The notes below the pieces were generated by a model. The model searched no databases. It was given only the letters and a program-made list of their open reading frames with translations, and was not told the origin of the DNA. From Verrucomicrobiaceae bacterium (GTDB taxonomy: Bacteria; Verrucomicrobiota; Verrucomicrobiia; Verrucomicrobiales; Verrucomicrobiaceae): a stretch of DNA of 64,000 nt. Below, piece by piece: positions 10,139 to 17,645 of the stretch; within the stretch, counting starts at the first letter, position 1, and each line of letters opens with the position of its first letter. The position numbers were made by a program, and so were the translations under genes. The DNA lies in contig JAIXZA010000144.1 in NCBI GenBank assembly GCA_027489965.1, forward strand, positions 62,001 to 126,000, in the 5' to 3' direction.

Positions 10139-10334
10139 AGTCTCATCATGGAGCGGTCTATGGATTCATGCCACCGTACAACGGTAGAAATGCAGGCACC
10201 GAAAAAATATTTTCAGATTTTTTGAACTTCATTTCAAGAGGCTGGTCTGAAGTATCAGTCAGCTTTTCAATAATTCGTTCTGCGACCTGCTTCTGATTTC
10301 CGGGAGCCTGATGAGGTAGGCACAGGACAAACCT
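10139..10334. other. Intergenic stretch upstream of priA leading into a plus-strand terminator
   Basis: No protein gene is seen here. On the plus strand the stretch ends directly in a strong terminator (10335-10368), so a short plus-strand RNA divergent from priA is possible. Around 10270-10325 either strand can form a long imperfect hairpin: on the minus strand GUUUGU/ACGAAU, CUGUG/CGCAG and ACCU/AGGU stack around an apical GGAA. This superficially resembles a small SRP RNA but lacks a proper apical helix. The priA promoter should also lie here; I could not place it. Confidence 0.35.
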
Positions 10335-10368
10335 AGCGGATCGGGAGTTTTTCTCGATCCGCTTTTTT
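10335..10368 (+). terminator. Strong rho-independent terminator, plus strand
   Basis: Nine-base-pair stem AGCGGATCG (10335-10343) pairing with CGATCCGCT (10355-10363), 11-nt loop, followed by a run of T residues to 10368. The T-run is on the plus strand, while both flanking genes are on the minus strand. It therefore terminates either an unannotated plus-strand transcript or antisense transcription. Confidence 0.7.
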
Positions 10369-10411
10369 GTCGGTTGGCGTCCTTGGAGCTCTGCCCATGG
10401 GACCAGTCTTC

Positions 10412-10580
10412 ATCCTAAAAACAGGAATGGCTGACCGCCGATTTGCATCCGTCATTGATTCCACAAGGCTTTTCGCCTCTCGGGCGGTGTCACCCAAGAC
10501 ACAGCCGCTTCGAGTCGAAGAACCCTTGTGAAACCAAGCCCTGGCGCAACTCAATGATCTTCCATTCCTGTTTCTAGGAT
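10412..10580 (-). ncRNA. Candidate structured RNA of unknown family
   Basis: Three nested stems are visible. A 19-bp outer stem (10412-10430 with 10562-10580). A 7-bp stem TCATTGA/TCAATGA (10452-10458 with 10551-10557). A 10-bp stem (10459-10468 with 10524-10533). Inside are small hairpins: on the minus strand CUUCG/CGAAG, GUGUC/GACAC and CGCC/GGCG. The only two irregular positions in the long stems are G-U pairs on the minus strand but A-C mismatches on the plus strand, which favours a minus-strand RNA of about 170 nt. No known family (6S, SRP, tmRNA, RNase P, T-box) fits convincingly. A weak 73-codon frame covers the region and looks like a by-product. The 3' end could extend to the hairpin at 10335-10363, which has only a weak T-run on this strand. 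Confidence 0.5.
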
Positions 10581-10653
10581 CATCAAATTTTGTGGAAATT
10601 GAAAGGATCTGAGCTCCATGCGAATAGTCTTAGCCACTGGGGGTAAGCTGTAG

Positions 10654-11403
10654 CTACTTCATCAATTCAGTGACTTTTGGCAGAATGGCTTGGGACCATT
10701 TTTCATAGCCTGTTTCACTGAGGTGTAGCAGGTCTGGCATGATTCCTTTTGGTAGCACGCCGTCGGCTTGCAGGAAGGTATCGCTGATATCTTGGTAGTG
10801 CACAGTTTGATCATCCGCGAGTTTGCTGATGAGCCTATTTGTGGCGATGTTCTGTTGACGCTTCTCGTCATTGGCGTCAGCTCCACGCGGGAAGATGCCC
10901 AGTAGCAGTATCTTCATTTGCGGCTGTTTTTCACGCAATAGCTTGATAATGGCGCTCACGCCTTCGGCGGTTTGCTCGGCAGTGGATTGATACATTGCGC
11001 CTTTCAATTCCACTTGGGGGCGGCCCTGATGGCCTGTGTTATTGGTGCCGATCATGAGCACGGTTAGCTTTGGTTTCAAACCGTCGTAATTTCCATTCTG
11101 TAGGCGCCAAAGCACATGCTCGGTGCGGTCGCCTCCAATGCCAAAATTTGCAGCCTTGAGTGGCGCAAAGTGTTTCTCCCACGATGCTTTTCCTTTTCCA
11201 CTCCAACCTTGGGTGATGGAGTCGCCCAGGAACACGAGCGGTGATTCACCCTGTTTGGAGATCGCATTAAAAGATTCATGGCGCTTCATCCACCCAGCAT
11301 CTCTGGGAACCGGTGAAATGGCGTAGTTCACGGCTTCTTGAGCCGGAAGCAAAATGGCGGACCCAAGAGTGAGGGCTAAACTGAGATGGATGATTAATTT
11401 CAT
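10654..11403 (-). CDS. Exported SGNH/GDSL-type esterase
   Basis: 249 residues from the ATG at 11403, where a signal peptide begins (MKLIIHLSLALTLG..., cleavage after LLPAQ). SGNH-hydrolase blocks occur in order: FLGDSITQGW with the nucleophile Ser in block I, the NFGIGGDRTEH Gly block II, MIGTNN with the Asn of block III, and a C-terminal DLLHLSETGY with the catalytic Asp/His pair. The pattern matches the platelet-activating-factor acetylhydrolase-like group common in Verrucomicrobia and Planctomycetes. These are often acetyl-esterases acting on glycans or lipids. Predicted periplasmic. Divergent from the DUF1501 gene. Substrate not determined. Confidence 0.88.
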   Translation of the reverse strand: MKLIIHLSLALTLGSAILLPAQEAVNYAISPVPRDAGWMKRHESFNAISKQGESPLVFLGDSITQGWSGKGKASWEKHFAPLKAANFGIGGDRTEHVLWRLQNGNYDGLKPKLTVLMIGTNNTGHQGRPQVELKGAMYQSTAEQTAEGVSAIIKLLREKQPQMKILLLGIFPRGADANDEKRQQNIATNRLISKLADDQTVHYQDISDTFLQADGVLPKGIMPDLLHLSETGYEKWSQAILPKVTELMK

Positions 11404-11570
11404 AGTAAGGGTGTTGATTGGAGCACGCGACAGGAGGTGTGCAATGGGATCGTCAAGACACTGCACCCAGCTCCTTGCCTCTCATCCCTCTGCGCTCCGA
11501 GCCTCATCATTCCGAGTTTTTAAACACACCCTAGATAAACAGGCTGCGTGGCACCCGTATTCCACCCATC

Positions 11571-13004
11571 ATGCTAACCATCAACGGCACATCTCGCTCC
11601 AACTGCTCAGGCGTTACGCGTCGGGAGCTTTTGCAAATCGGCGGCTCGGGGTTGTTTGGTATGACCTTACCGGGCGTTCTCGCCGCGCAGGAGGCACAAC
11701 AGGCTTTTGCGGGAGGGAAGGCTAAGTCCGTGATCTTTTTATTTCTATTTGGAGGTCCGAGCCAGCTGGAGACCTTTGACATGAAGCCGGGAGCCAAGAG
11801 TGAGGTGCGCGGGCCTTTCAAACCGATCAAGAGCCGCACGCCGGACCTGCTCATCAGCGAGCACTTGGGCCGTCTGGCAAAGATCTCGGACAAATACGCG
11901 GTCATCCGTTCGATGACGCACAACTACAACGATCATAGCGGTGCGGGGCATTATCTCCAGACCGGGCACCGCTGGCATCTGCCCGTGGGTGGTGGCTTTT
12001 CGGCCACGCCGCAGGATTGGCCGTCGATGGGCTCCGTGGTAGAGCATTTAAGCCAAAAAATGCCCGGTGGCATGGAGCGCGATCTCGCCTCGTATGCCGT
12101 ACTGCCGAACCGGCTCGGCAAATTGCAGGATCGCGGGCAATACATCCGACCCGGCGAGTATGCAGGCTGGCTGGGCCAAGCTTACAACCCGATGACCACC
12201 GTCATCGACAAGAAAGACGTGAAGGACAATCCCTACTGGCGCGCCTGTGCCGATGGCGAGTTGAGCTACGAGATCGAAGGGCTCAAGCCAGTCATTCCTG
12301 TGGGCCGAATCCAGGAGCGTGTCGGTTTGCTCGATCAGTTCGAGGCCGTGCGCGCGCGGCTCGACATGGGCGATGGCGATGCGATGAACCTGCATCGCAA
12401 GCGGGCGATGGCGCTCATCTCCTCCGACAAAACGAGCAGCGCGCTCAACATCCGCGCCGAGGCCGAAACGATGCGTGATCGCTACGGACGCCACCTTTTC
12501 GGCCAAAGCTGCCTCATGGCACGTCGGCTTGTCGAGGCAGGCACGCGCTTTGTCACCGTCCATTACGATAGCCCCGATGGCTACGGCTGGGACTCGCATC
12601 GCACCAGCGATGACGTGCGCGATCATCTGCTGCCCACCTTTGATCAAGGTTGCTCTGCGTTGCTCACCGATCTCGACGAGCGCGGATTGCTCGATGAAAC
12701 ACTCGTCATCGCCATTGGCGAAATGGGCCGCACGCCGGTCCCAAATGCCACCTGGGGCCGTGGCCACTGGAGTACCTGCTTCCCCGCGCTCATCGCCGGA
12801 GCTGGCGTGCGCGGCGGCATCGTCTATGGAGCATCTGACAAAGAAGCCGCCTATCCCGACGACAAGCCTGTCTCGCCCGAGGACCTGGCCAAAACCATCT
12901 ACTGGTCCCTCGGCATTGATCCCGATCTCATGCTCATGAACCGCGAGAACCGTCCGATTCCAATCGTGGATGGCGGTAAGCCTGTGATGGGCTTGTTTGG
13001 GTGA
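11571..13004 (+). CDS. Tat-exported DUF1501 protein
   Basis: 477 residues. A twin-arginine signal (VTRRELLQIGGSG, about 16-40) precedes a DUF1501 domain, a sulfatase/alkaline-phosphatase-superfamily fold that is greatly expanded in Planctomycetes and Verrucomicrobia. Recognisable blocks: LFLFGGPSQLETFDMKPG, DHSGAGHYLQTGH, HYDSPDGYGWDSH, GEMGRTP and WGRGHWS. In most relatives this gene sits beside a DUF1549/DUF1553 cytochrome-containing gene. No such partner is present here. The biochemical role of the family is unknown. Codon use is somewhat more GC-rich than in neighbouring genes, especially between 12300 and 12950. Confidence 0.9.
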   Translation: MLTINGTSRSNCSGVTRRELLQIGGSGLFGMTLPGVLAAQEAQQAFAGGKAKSVIFLFLFGGPSQLETFDMKPGAKSEVRGPFKPIKSRTPDLLISEHLGRLAKISDKYAVIRSMTHNYNDHSGAGHYLQTGHRWHLPVGGGFSATPQDWPSMGSVVEHLSQKMPGGMERDLASYAVLPNRLGKLQDRGQYIRPGEYAGWLGQAYNPMTTVIDKKDVKDNPYWRACADGELSYEIEGLKPVIPVGRIQERVGLLDQFEAVRARLDMGDGDAMNLHRKRAMALISSDKTSSALNIRAEAETMRDRYGRHLFGQSCLMARRLVEAGTRFVTVHYDSPDGYGWDSHRTSDDVRDHLLPTFDQGCSALLTDLDERGLLDETLVIAIGEMGRTPVPNATWGRGHWSTCFPALIAGAGVRGGIVYGASDKEAAYPDDKPVSPEDLAKTIYWSLGIDPDLMLMNRENRPIPIVDGGKPVMGLFG

Positions 13005-13134
13005 CCTGGCTGTGAATTCCCGAAGGTGACGGCGACGCCAAGCCGCCACCGCGACAACGAGTCTCCTAGCTTGGGGAAGTGCCACGCAATATTTTTTGAT
13101 TAACAGGCAGCGCTCAGTTATACCATGGAACTGA

Positions 13135-14706
13135 ATGTCGTTTACTTCCTGGCAATATGCCCTCTTTCTGCCACTCGTGGTGGTCCTCTATTGGCCACTG
13201 CCGAGACTGGGGCGCATGGCGCTGCTTTTGGCCGCCAGTTACTTCTTTTACGGACTTTGGGATCTGCGCTTTTTAGCTCTGTTGATGGCTTCTACCGGCA
13301 TCGACTATTTTTGTGCACGGTCGATGGTCGGCATCCGCGAAGGCCGTGCTAAAATTCTATGCACGACCCTTGCACCCATCGTCTGGCTGGGTGGCTGTAG
13401 CTTTTTGGGTCAGTCAATCATCAGCATCAGTCCAACTAGCCTAATCGTCGCTGGAATTTTCCCCGTGCTCTTTGTGCCGATGCATGAGTGGATCTGGACT
13501 TGGTCAGAAGAAAAACGCCGCCGAGGCTTTATGTGGTTGAGTGTTTTGACCAATCTAGCAGTGCTAGGATTCTTCAAATACTTCGGCTTTTTTGCCAGCA
13601 GCCTACTCAACTTGCTTGGCGCTGCAGGGATTGATCCTGGCTGGACTCTACCGCACATCATTCTGCCAGTGGCTGTGTCCTTTTACACCTTTCAATCCGT
13701 CGCTTACGCCGTGGATGTCTATAAGGGCAAGCTGCAGCCAGCCACGGATTTGCTGACTTTTTCCGCCTACTTAGCTTTCTTTCCTCAATTGGTCGCGGGT
13801 CCAATCGAGCGGCCTGCTAAATTCATGCCGCAGTTCACCCAAGCCGCGCGCTGGGAATGGGAGCATCTTCATGCGGGACTTCGCCTGCTCTTGATTGGGG
13901 CCTTCAAAAAAGTCTTCGTTGCTGACAATTGCGCGGAGATTGCCAATTACGTTTTTCATCCTGATGCCACTCCGAATGCTCCTTGGGCGCTACTGGGCAT
14001 CCTGGCTTTTGCTTTTCAGATTTATGGGGACTTCTCAGGTTACACGGACTTGGCGCGCGGATCAGCCAGGCTTTTGGGGATCAACTTGAGCACGAATTTT
14101 CGTTTCCCTTATTTGGCCTCCGGCCCTTCCGACTTTTGGCAACGTTGGCACATCACTCTTTCCAGTTGGTTCAGAGATTACGTGTACATTCCACTCGGTG
14201 GGAACCGTTGTGGCCCGACTCGCACGGTGGTCAATCTTTGGATCACGATGGTTCTGGCGGGACTCTGGCACGGGGCTAGTTGGACCTTTGTTTTATGGGG
14301 TGCCTATCACGCCCTGATGCTGACAGCCTACCGACTCATTCCAGGACTGGGCGCTTTAGAAACGGCAACAACTCGTGGTAAGCGCCTGTTTGCCATCAGC
14401 TTCATGTTTGTCCTCACACTTTTTGGCTGGGCCATTTTCCGCGCCCAGACGCTCGGTGGACTGGAGCACTGGATGCATGCCATGACGATTTGGACCCCAA
14501 CGGTCCCGTGGTTCCGTGCTGCTTGTTGGCTGTTCATACACATCCTACCGCTGATTTTACTCCAGATCGCCAGTCGGCATTTGGAGGATGAGTCCGAGCT
14601 GGGGCATCTATCCTGGTGGTCACGTGGGCTAATCTTTTTTGCCCTCTTTTTACTCTTTGCCAGCTCTAGCACCAGCGAACAGGAGTTCATTTATTTCCAA
14701 TTCTGA
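13135..14706 (+). CDS. MBOAT family membrane O-acyltransferase (AlgI-like)
   Basis: 523 residues with about ten hydrophobic segments. A GGAA lies just upstream of the ATG at 13135. MBOAT signatures are clear: YFPQLVAGPIERP, FRFPYLASGPSDFWQRWHITLSSWFRDY and GLWHGASWTFVLWGAYHAL, the last containing the invariant catalytic His near residue 378. The family moves acetyl groups across the inner membrane for O-acetylation of exopolysaccharides such as alginate. The stop codon shares its A with the ATG of the next gene (TGATG), so the two are probably translationally coupled. The polymer is unknown; the AlgI resemblance alone does not prove alginate. Confidence 0.92.
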   Translation: MSFTSWQYALFLPLVVVLYWPLPRLGRMALLLAASYFFYGLWDLRFLALLMASTGIDYFCARSMVGIREGRAKILCTTLAPIVWLGGCSFLGQSIISISPTSLIVAGIFPVLFVPMHEWIWTWSEEKRRRGFMWLSVLTNLAVLGFFKYFGFFASSLLNLLGAAGIDPGWTLPHIILPVAVSFYTFQSVAYAVDVYKGKLQPATDLLTFSAYLAFFPQLVAGPIERPAKFMPQFTQAARWEWEHLHAGLRLLLIGAFKKVFVADNCAEIANYVFHPDATPNAPWALLGILAFAFQIYGDFSGYTDLARGSARLLGINLSTNFRFPYLASGPSDFWQRWHITLSSWFRDYVYIPLGGNRCGPTRTVVNLWITMVLAGLWHGASWTFVLWGAYHALMLTAYRLIPGLGALETATTRGKRLFAISFMFVLTLFGWAIFRAQTLGGLEHWMHAMTIWTPTVPWFRAACWLFIHILPLILLQIASRHLEDESELGHLSWWSRGLIFFALFLLFASSSTSEQEFIYFQF

Positions 14707-15695
14707 TGCGCGCCTTGACTCGTAGCTTTCTGCTTTTTTTGACTCTTTGGCTAACCCTTGAGTTGGCTGTTCGTTTTATTTTTGTATCGACCATGGAGGG
14801 TCGTTTTGATTACGGCTACCACCCCACGGCAGGATTTCAGGAGGTCGATGATAAGGTGAATCTCAAGCGCACCGGAGGTCGGAGATTTTTCCCGCAATCA
14901 TTTCAAAAAGAGCGACCCAAAGATGTCTATCGCGTCATGGTGATTGGTGATTCTGTGGCTCGGGGCACCAGCGTCCATGAATCCTACACTGGTTATCTGC
15001 AAAAAGAACTTCTAGTAGCAGGGATCAAGGCTGAATGCTTGAACTTAGGATTGCCAGGTTTTGGGGCTCGCAGAAAAGATTTAGTGGTTCAGCAGGTTCT
15101 CAAATACCAGCCTAGTCTGGTCATTTTGCATGTGGGAACCACCAATGAGTACGAAGATGAAAGAGAGTGGGGAAAGAAGGAAAGCTTTAATAGCCCACAT
15201 CCGAAAAACTGGCTTATGAGGTCAGTGGCCCTGCGGCAGGTGTACGGCATCAAGACGGAAAAGGTGGATGGTCAGCTTTTGCCACAGGAAGTGCGAGCCA
15301 TTGGTTCTGCACAGGATGCGATGACAGAACAAATCGCTTCAAAAGATCCTGAAAAGCAACGGCAATGGACCCAGTTTGTTGAGGCCACCACGCGAGAAAG
15401 CATCAAACGTTTGCAGGATGCTGGTATTCCCACACTCATCGTTACCCAAGTGAATTTTGAAATCAATGCTCAACAAGTCACTCTCGATGATCGCTCAATA
15501 TCCAATTGGATTGGTGATCTAGTTTCGGACAAAGTGCTGCTCCTGCCCATGAAGAGCGTTTTCATGCCAGATCAGGCTCGCAAACTCTTCATGGATTCGG
15601 CTCATGTACTGCCTGAAGGGCACCGCCTGATTGCCAGGTCTCTAGCGTCGCTTCTCAAGGAGAAGGGCTGGCTGCCGCTACCTTTGCAAAAGTAG
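14706..15695 (+). CDS. Membrane-anchored SGNH hydrolase-like protein, MBOAT partner
   Basis: 329 residues. One N-terminal hydrophobic segment (about 6-27) places the rest in the periplasm. The SGNH fold is indicated by VMVIGDSVARGTSVHES (block I Ser), LGLPGFGARR, LHVGTTNEY (Asn) and a C-terminal DSAHVLPEGHRLIA with an Asp-x-x-His pair. It is coupled to the MBOAT gene by a 1-nt overlap. MBOAT plus SGNH pairs (AlgI with AlgJ/AlgX, PatA with PatB) transfer acetyl groups to sugars, so this protein is probably the periplasmic transferase or esterase of the pair. That pairing is known for the families; the target polymer here is not known. Confidence 0.82.
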   Translation: MRALTRSFLLFLTLWLTLELAVRFIFVSTMEGRFDYGYHPTAGFQEVDDKVNLKRTGGRRFFPQSFQKERPKDVYRVMVIGDSVARGTSVHESYTGYLQKELLVAGIKAECLNLGLPGFGARRKDLVVQQVLKYQPSLVILHVGTTNEYEDEREWGKKESFNSPHPKNWLMRSVALRQVYGIKTEKVDGQLLPQEVRAIGSAQDAMTEQIASKDPEKQRQWTQFVEATTRESIKRLQDAGIPTLIVTQVNFEINAQQVTLDDRSISNWIGDLVSDKVLLLPMKSVFMPDQARKLFMDSAHVLPEGHRLIARSLASLLKEKGWLPLPLQK

Positions 15696-15717
15696 TGACT
15701 GTCGATCTTCCTATCGG

Positions 15718-16890
15718 CTAAGCCTGATACAATCGTTCAATCAGGCCGATGGATTTGGCCCCGGGGAGAGCCCCAACTTCCATTTGATTCATGACGTAGG
15801 CGAAGGAGATAGCATTTTCAGGATCGGCAAAGGCTAGACAACCACCAGCGCCTGGATGACCAAAGGCCTTCAATGATGGACCGAAGTGCTGGCGCATTTT
15901 CCCAGGAGGCTGTTCGGGGTCTTGATGGATCGGGTCCTGCATGACGCCGGCGGCAAAGGCAATCGGGGTACATAGCACGCTGTCATCCTGCTGAGAAAGG
16001 GGCTCACTGAGCAGGGCTACCACTGAGGCGGGCACGATCTCGCGGCCATTCCAGGAGCCGCCTTGGGCTAGCATCGCGTAAAATTGGCCCAGGCCTCTAG
16101 CGCTGCCGACCCCACCCATGCTGGCATAGCCTGTTTTCCAGGTCTCTGGCTGATTAAAGTCACTGACAGCGTTTAGACCCATGGGTGAGGTAAAGGTACG
16201 TTGCGTCAGCGTGCCACTCGTGCTGAAGGCTTTGAGAAAAGGCTGATCACCCCCTGCGATGCTGATTTTACCTGGGTAAATGCAGGCCACTCGGTCATGC
16301 TGAGCAGACGGTAGGCCGATCCAGAAATCAAGACCTAAGGGGCTACCGATGGTCTCGCGGAAGTATTCGCCCAGCGACTCCAAGCCAGTGATGCGGCGGA
16401 CGATTTCGTCCATCAGGAAACCAAAGGTGCGGGCATGGTAGCCCTGTTTGGTGCCGGGCTCCCAGAGTGGCGTCTGCTGTTCGATCGCATCAATCACGGC
16501 CTCGTAATTAAAGATCGGTACGCGCTCATCTATGGCACAAAGCCCAGCCGTGTGGGATAGCAAATGGGCAAAGGTCATGGCGGCTTTTCCACCAACAACA
16601 AACTCTGGCCAAACTTCTGAAACGGGGCAATCCAGCGGCAAATTTGCCTCATGCAAAGCCATCAGGCAGCACACAGCAGCTGGTCCTTTGGTGGCAGACC
16701 AAACGGGTGCCAAGGTATCGACATCCCAGGCTCGCGACCGTGACCGATCCATGTGTCCATGTGATAGATTCAGGATTTCGACCCCATTTTGCCAAATAGA
16801 GACAGAGGCGCCGAGCTCTCCTCGGGTGTGGAAATTTTCCTCAAACCAAGTGGTGACGTCTGCTAGGGCATGGGGTGCGGGTTGATACAT
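15718..16890 (-). CDS. Beta-lactamase-family serine hydrolase (class VIII esterase-like)
   Basis: 390 residues, no signal peptide seen. The SxxK motif is SATK (Ser65, Lys68). The second motif reads GYHARTFGFLMDEI (a Tyr in the position of YxN), and the C-terminal HPGAGGCLAFADPE block is typical of EstB-like esterases, where HPG/GGS replaces KTG. Members hydrolyse esters of short-chain acids; beta-lactam activity is usually weak or absent. Cytoplasmic location is inferred. The start codon lies 2 bp from the inverted-repeat element at 16892-17051, so its upstream signals lie inside that element. Confidence 0.85.
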   Translation of the reverse strand: MYQPAPHALADVTTWFEENFHTRGELGASVSIWQNGVEILNLSHGHMDRSRSRAWDVDTLAPVWSATKGPAAVCCLMALHEANLPLDCPVSEVWPEFVVGGKAAMTFAHLLSHTAGLCAIDERVPIFNYEAVIDAIEQQTPLWEPGTKQGYHARTFGFLMDEIVRRITGLESLGEYFRETIGSPLGLDFWIGLPSAQHDRVACIYPGKISIAGGDQPFLKAFSTSGTLTQRTFTSPMGLNAVSDFNQPETWKTGYASMGGVGSARGLGQFYAMLAQGGSWNGREIVPASVVALLSEPLSQQDDSVLCTPIAFAAGVMQDPIHQDPEQPPGKMRQHFGPSLKAFGHPGAGGCLAFADPENAISFAYVMNQMEVGALPGAKSIGLIERLYQA

Positions 16891-16891
16891 T

Positions 16892-17051
16892 ATTCCAATG
16901 AGCTTTGAAGATGGTGTTTAGCCTCGCTGCCAATGTGTTCGGTGGCTAGACGCGGACGAGGACTGTATTCGAGCAATACCTGACGAGGACGCAACGAAGC
17001 CAGCGGACATATTAGCAAGAGGATGGCTTCGTCTTGAAAGCTCATTGGAAT
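16892..17051. mobile_element. MITE-like element with perfect 15-bp terminal inverted repeats
   Basis: ATTCCAATGAGCTTT at 16892-16906 is perfectly inverted at 17037-17051. Similarity continues inwards for another six or so bases with two mismatches. The 160-bp unit has no coding capacity. It carries a direct repeat of GACGAGGAC around a small hairpin GTATT-CGAGC-AATAC. It exactly fills the gap between two minus-strand genes, ending on the stop codon of the TPR gene. Alternatives are a transcription terminator or a folded regulatory RNA. I found no second copy and no obvious target-site duplication in the window. Confidence 0.5.
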
Positions 17052-17530
17052 TAGAGTTTGGCCAATTTTTCTCTCAAACTAGCTAGGTCCGGGTCTTTTC
17101 TGGCATAGCTACGCAGGCTGCCGTCCATTTCAAAAGATTGCTCTAAAAGCTTCAACGCCTTGTCTTTCTGCCCGAGTTTAGCCATGTAACAGCCGACATT
17201 GTAATAATAAACTGGCTTGGCTTTAAGCGCCGCTGGACCACGGGCCAATAAATCCAGAGCCTCATGAGTTTGCCCAAGTTCATGTAGGCAGTAGGCCGCA
17301 TGGATGTAGCCTCCAGGCTCCTTGGGCTCTATTTGACAGAGTTTTTGGGTCAGCGGCAGGGCCTCTGCCCAGCGCGACTCTCCCATGAAACAGAGAGCTG
17401 AAATTTCCAGAGCGTCAGGCCTTTCAGCCGCTATGGCGGATAATTGAGACAGCTCTTCCCGAGCCTCTGAATGGAGGCCCAGCTCGACATAGCCCTGTGC
17501 GGCCTGAATTCGGCGTTCTGACTCGGTCAT
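17051..17530 (-). CDS. Tetratricopeptide-repeat protein
   Basis: 159 residues from the ATG at 17530 (MTESERRIQAAQGY); a longer start would extend over the divergent pdhA 5' region. The whole protein is made of about four TPR-like helix pairs, for example YVELGLHSEAREELSQL, YCLHELGQTHEALDLLARG and YNVGCYMAKLGQKDKALKLLEQ. No signal peptide, so probably a cytoplasmic protein-protein interaction scaffold. Partner unknown. The stop codon coincides with the right end of the inverted-repeat element. Confidence 0.8.
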   Translation of the reverse strand: MTESERRIQAAQGYVELGLHSEAREELSQLSAIAAERPDALEISALCFMGESRWAEALPLTQKLCQIEPKEPGGYIHAAYCLHELGQTHEALDLLARGPAALKAKPVYYYNVGCYMAKLGQKDKALKLLEQSFEMDGSLRSYARKDPDLASLREKLAKL

Positions 17531-17645
17531 GGTGCGTAAGAAGCTACTTGAACAACAATGTGGGCGCTGCAACAAGGCATTTGTCCGACGATTCTCACCC
17601 AAAGCTTGCTTCCTGCACTCTTCTGCCTACTCTCACCTTCCCTTT

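Noticed and set aside
10270-10325. Small SRP (4.5S-like) RNA on the minus strand
   Set aside because: CAGG, GGAA and AGCAG appear in the right order, but the short helix that must close the GGAA loop does not pair. Kept only as a remark in the intergenic entry.
10333-10554. Minus-strand 73-codon frame
   Set aside because: It runs through the terminator hairpin and most of the nested stems, has no recognisable domain or ribosome-binding site, and is better explained as a structured RNA.
10412-10580. T-box riboswitch, because GGGUGACACCGC resembles the T-box consensus
   Set aside because: The key UGGN bulge reads UGAC, there is no stem I specifier loop that I can see, and no aminoacyl-tRNA or amino-acid gene follows.
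12048-13085. Minus-strand open frame (345 codons) opposite the DUF1501 gene
   Set aside because: No start signal or domain; the plus-strand DUF1501 protein has complete family motifs. Treated as a shadow frame.
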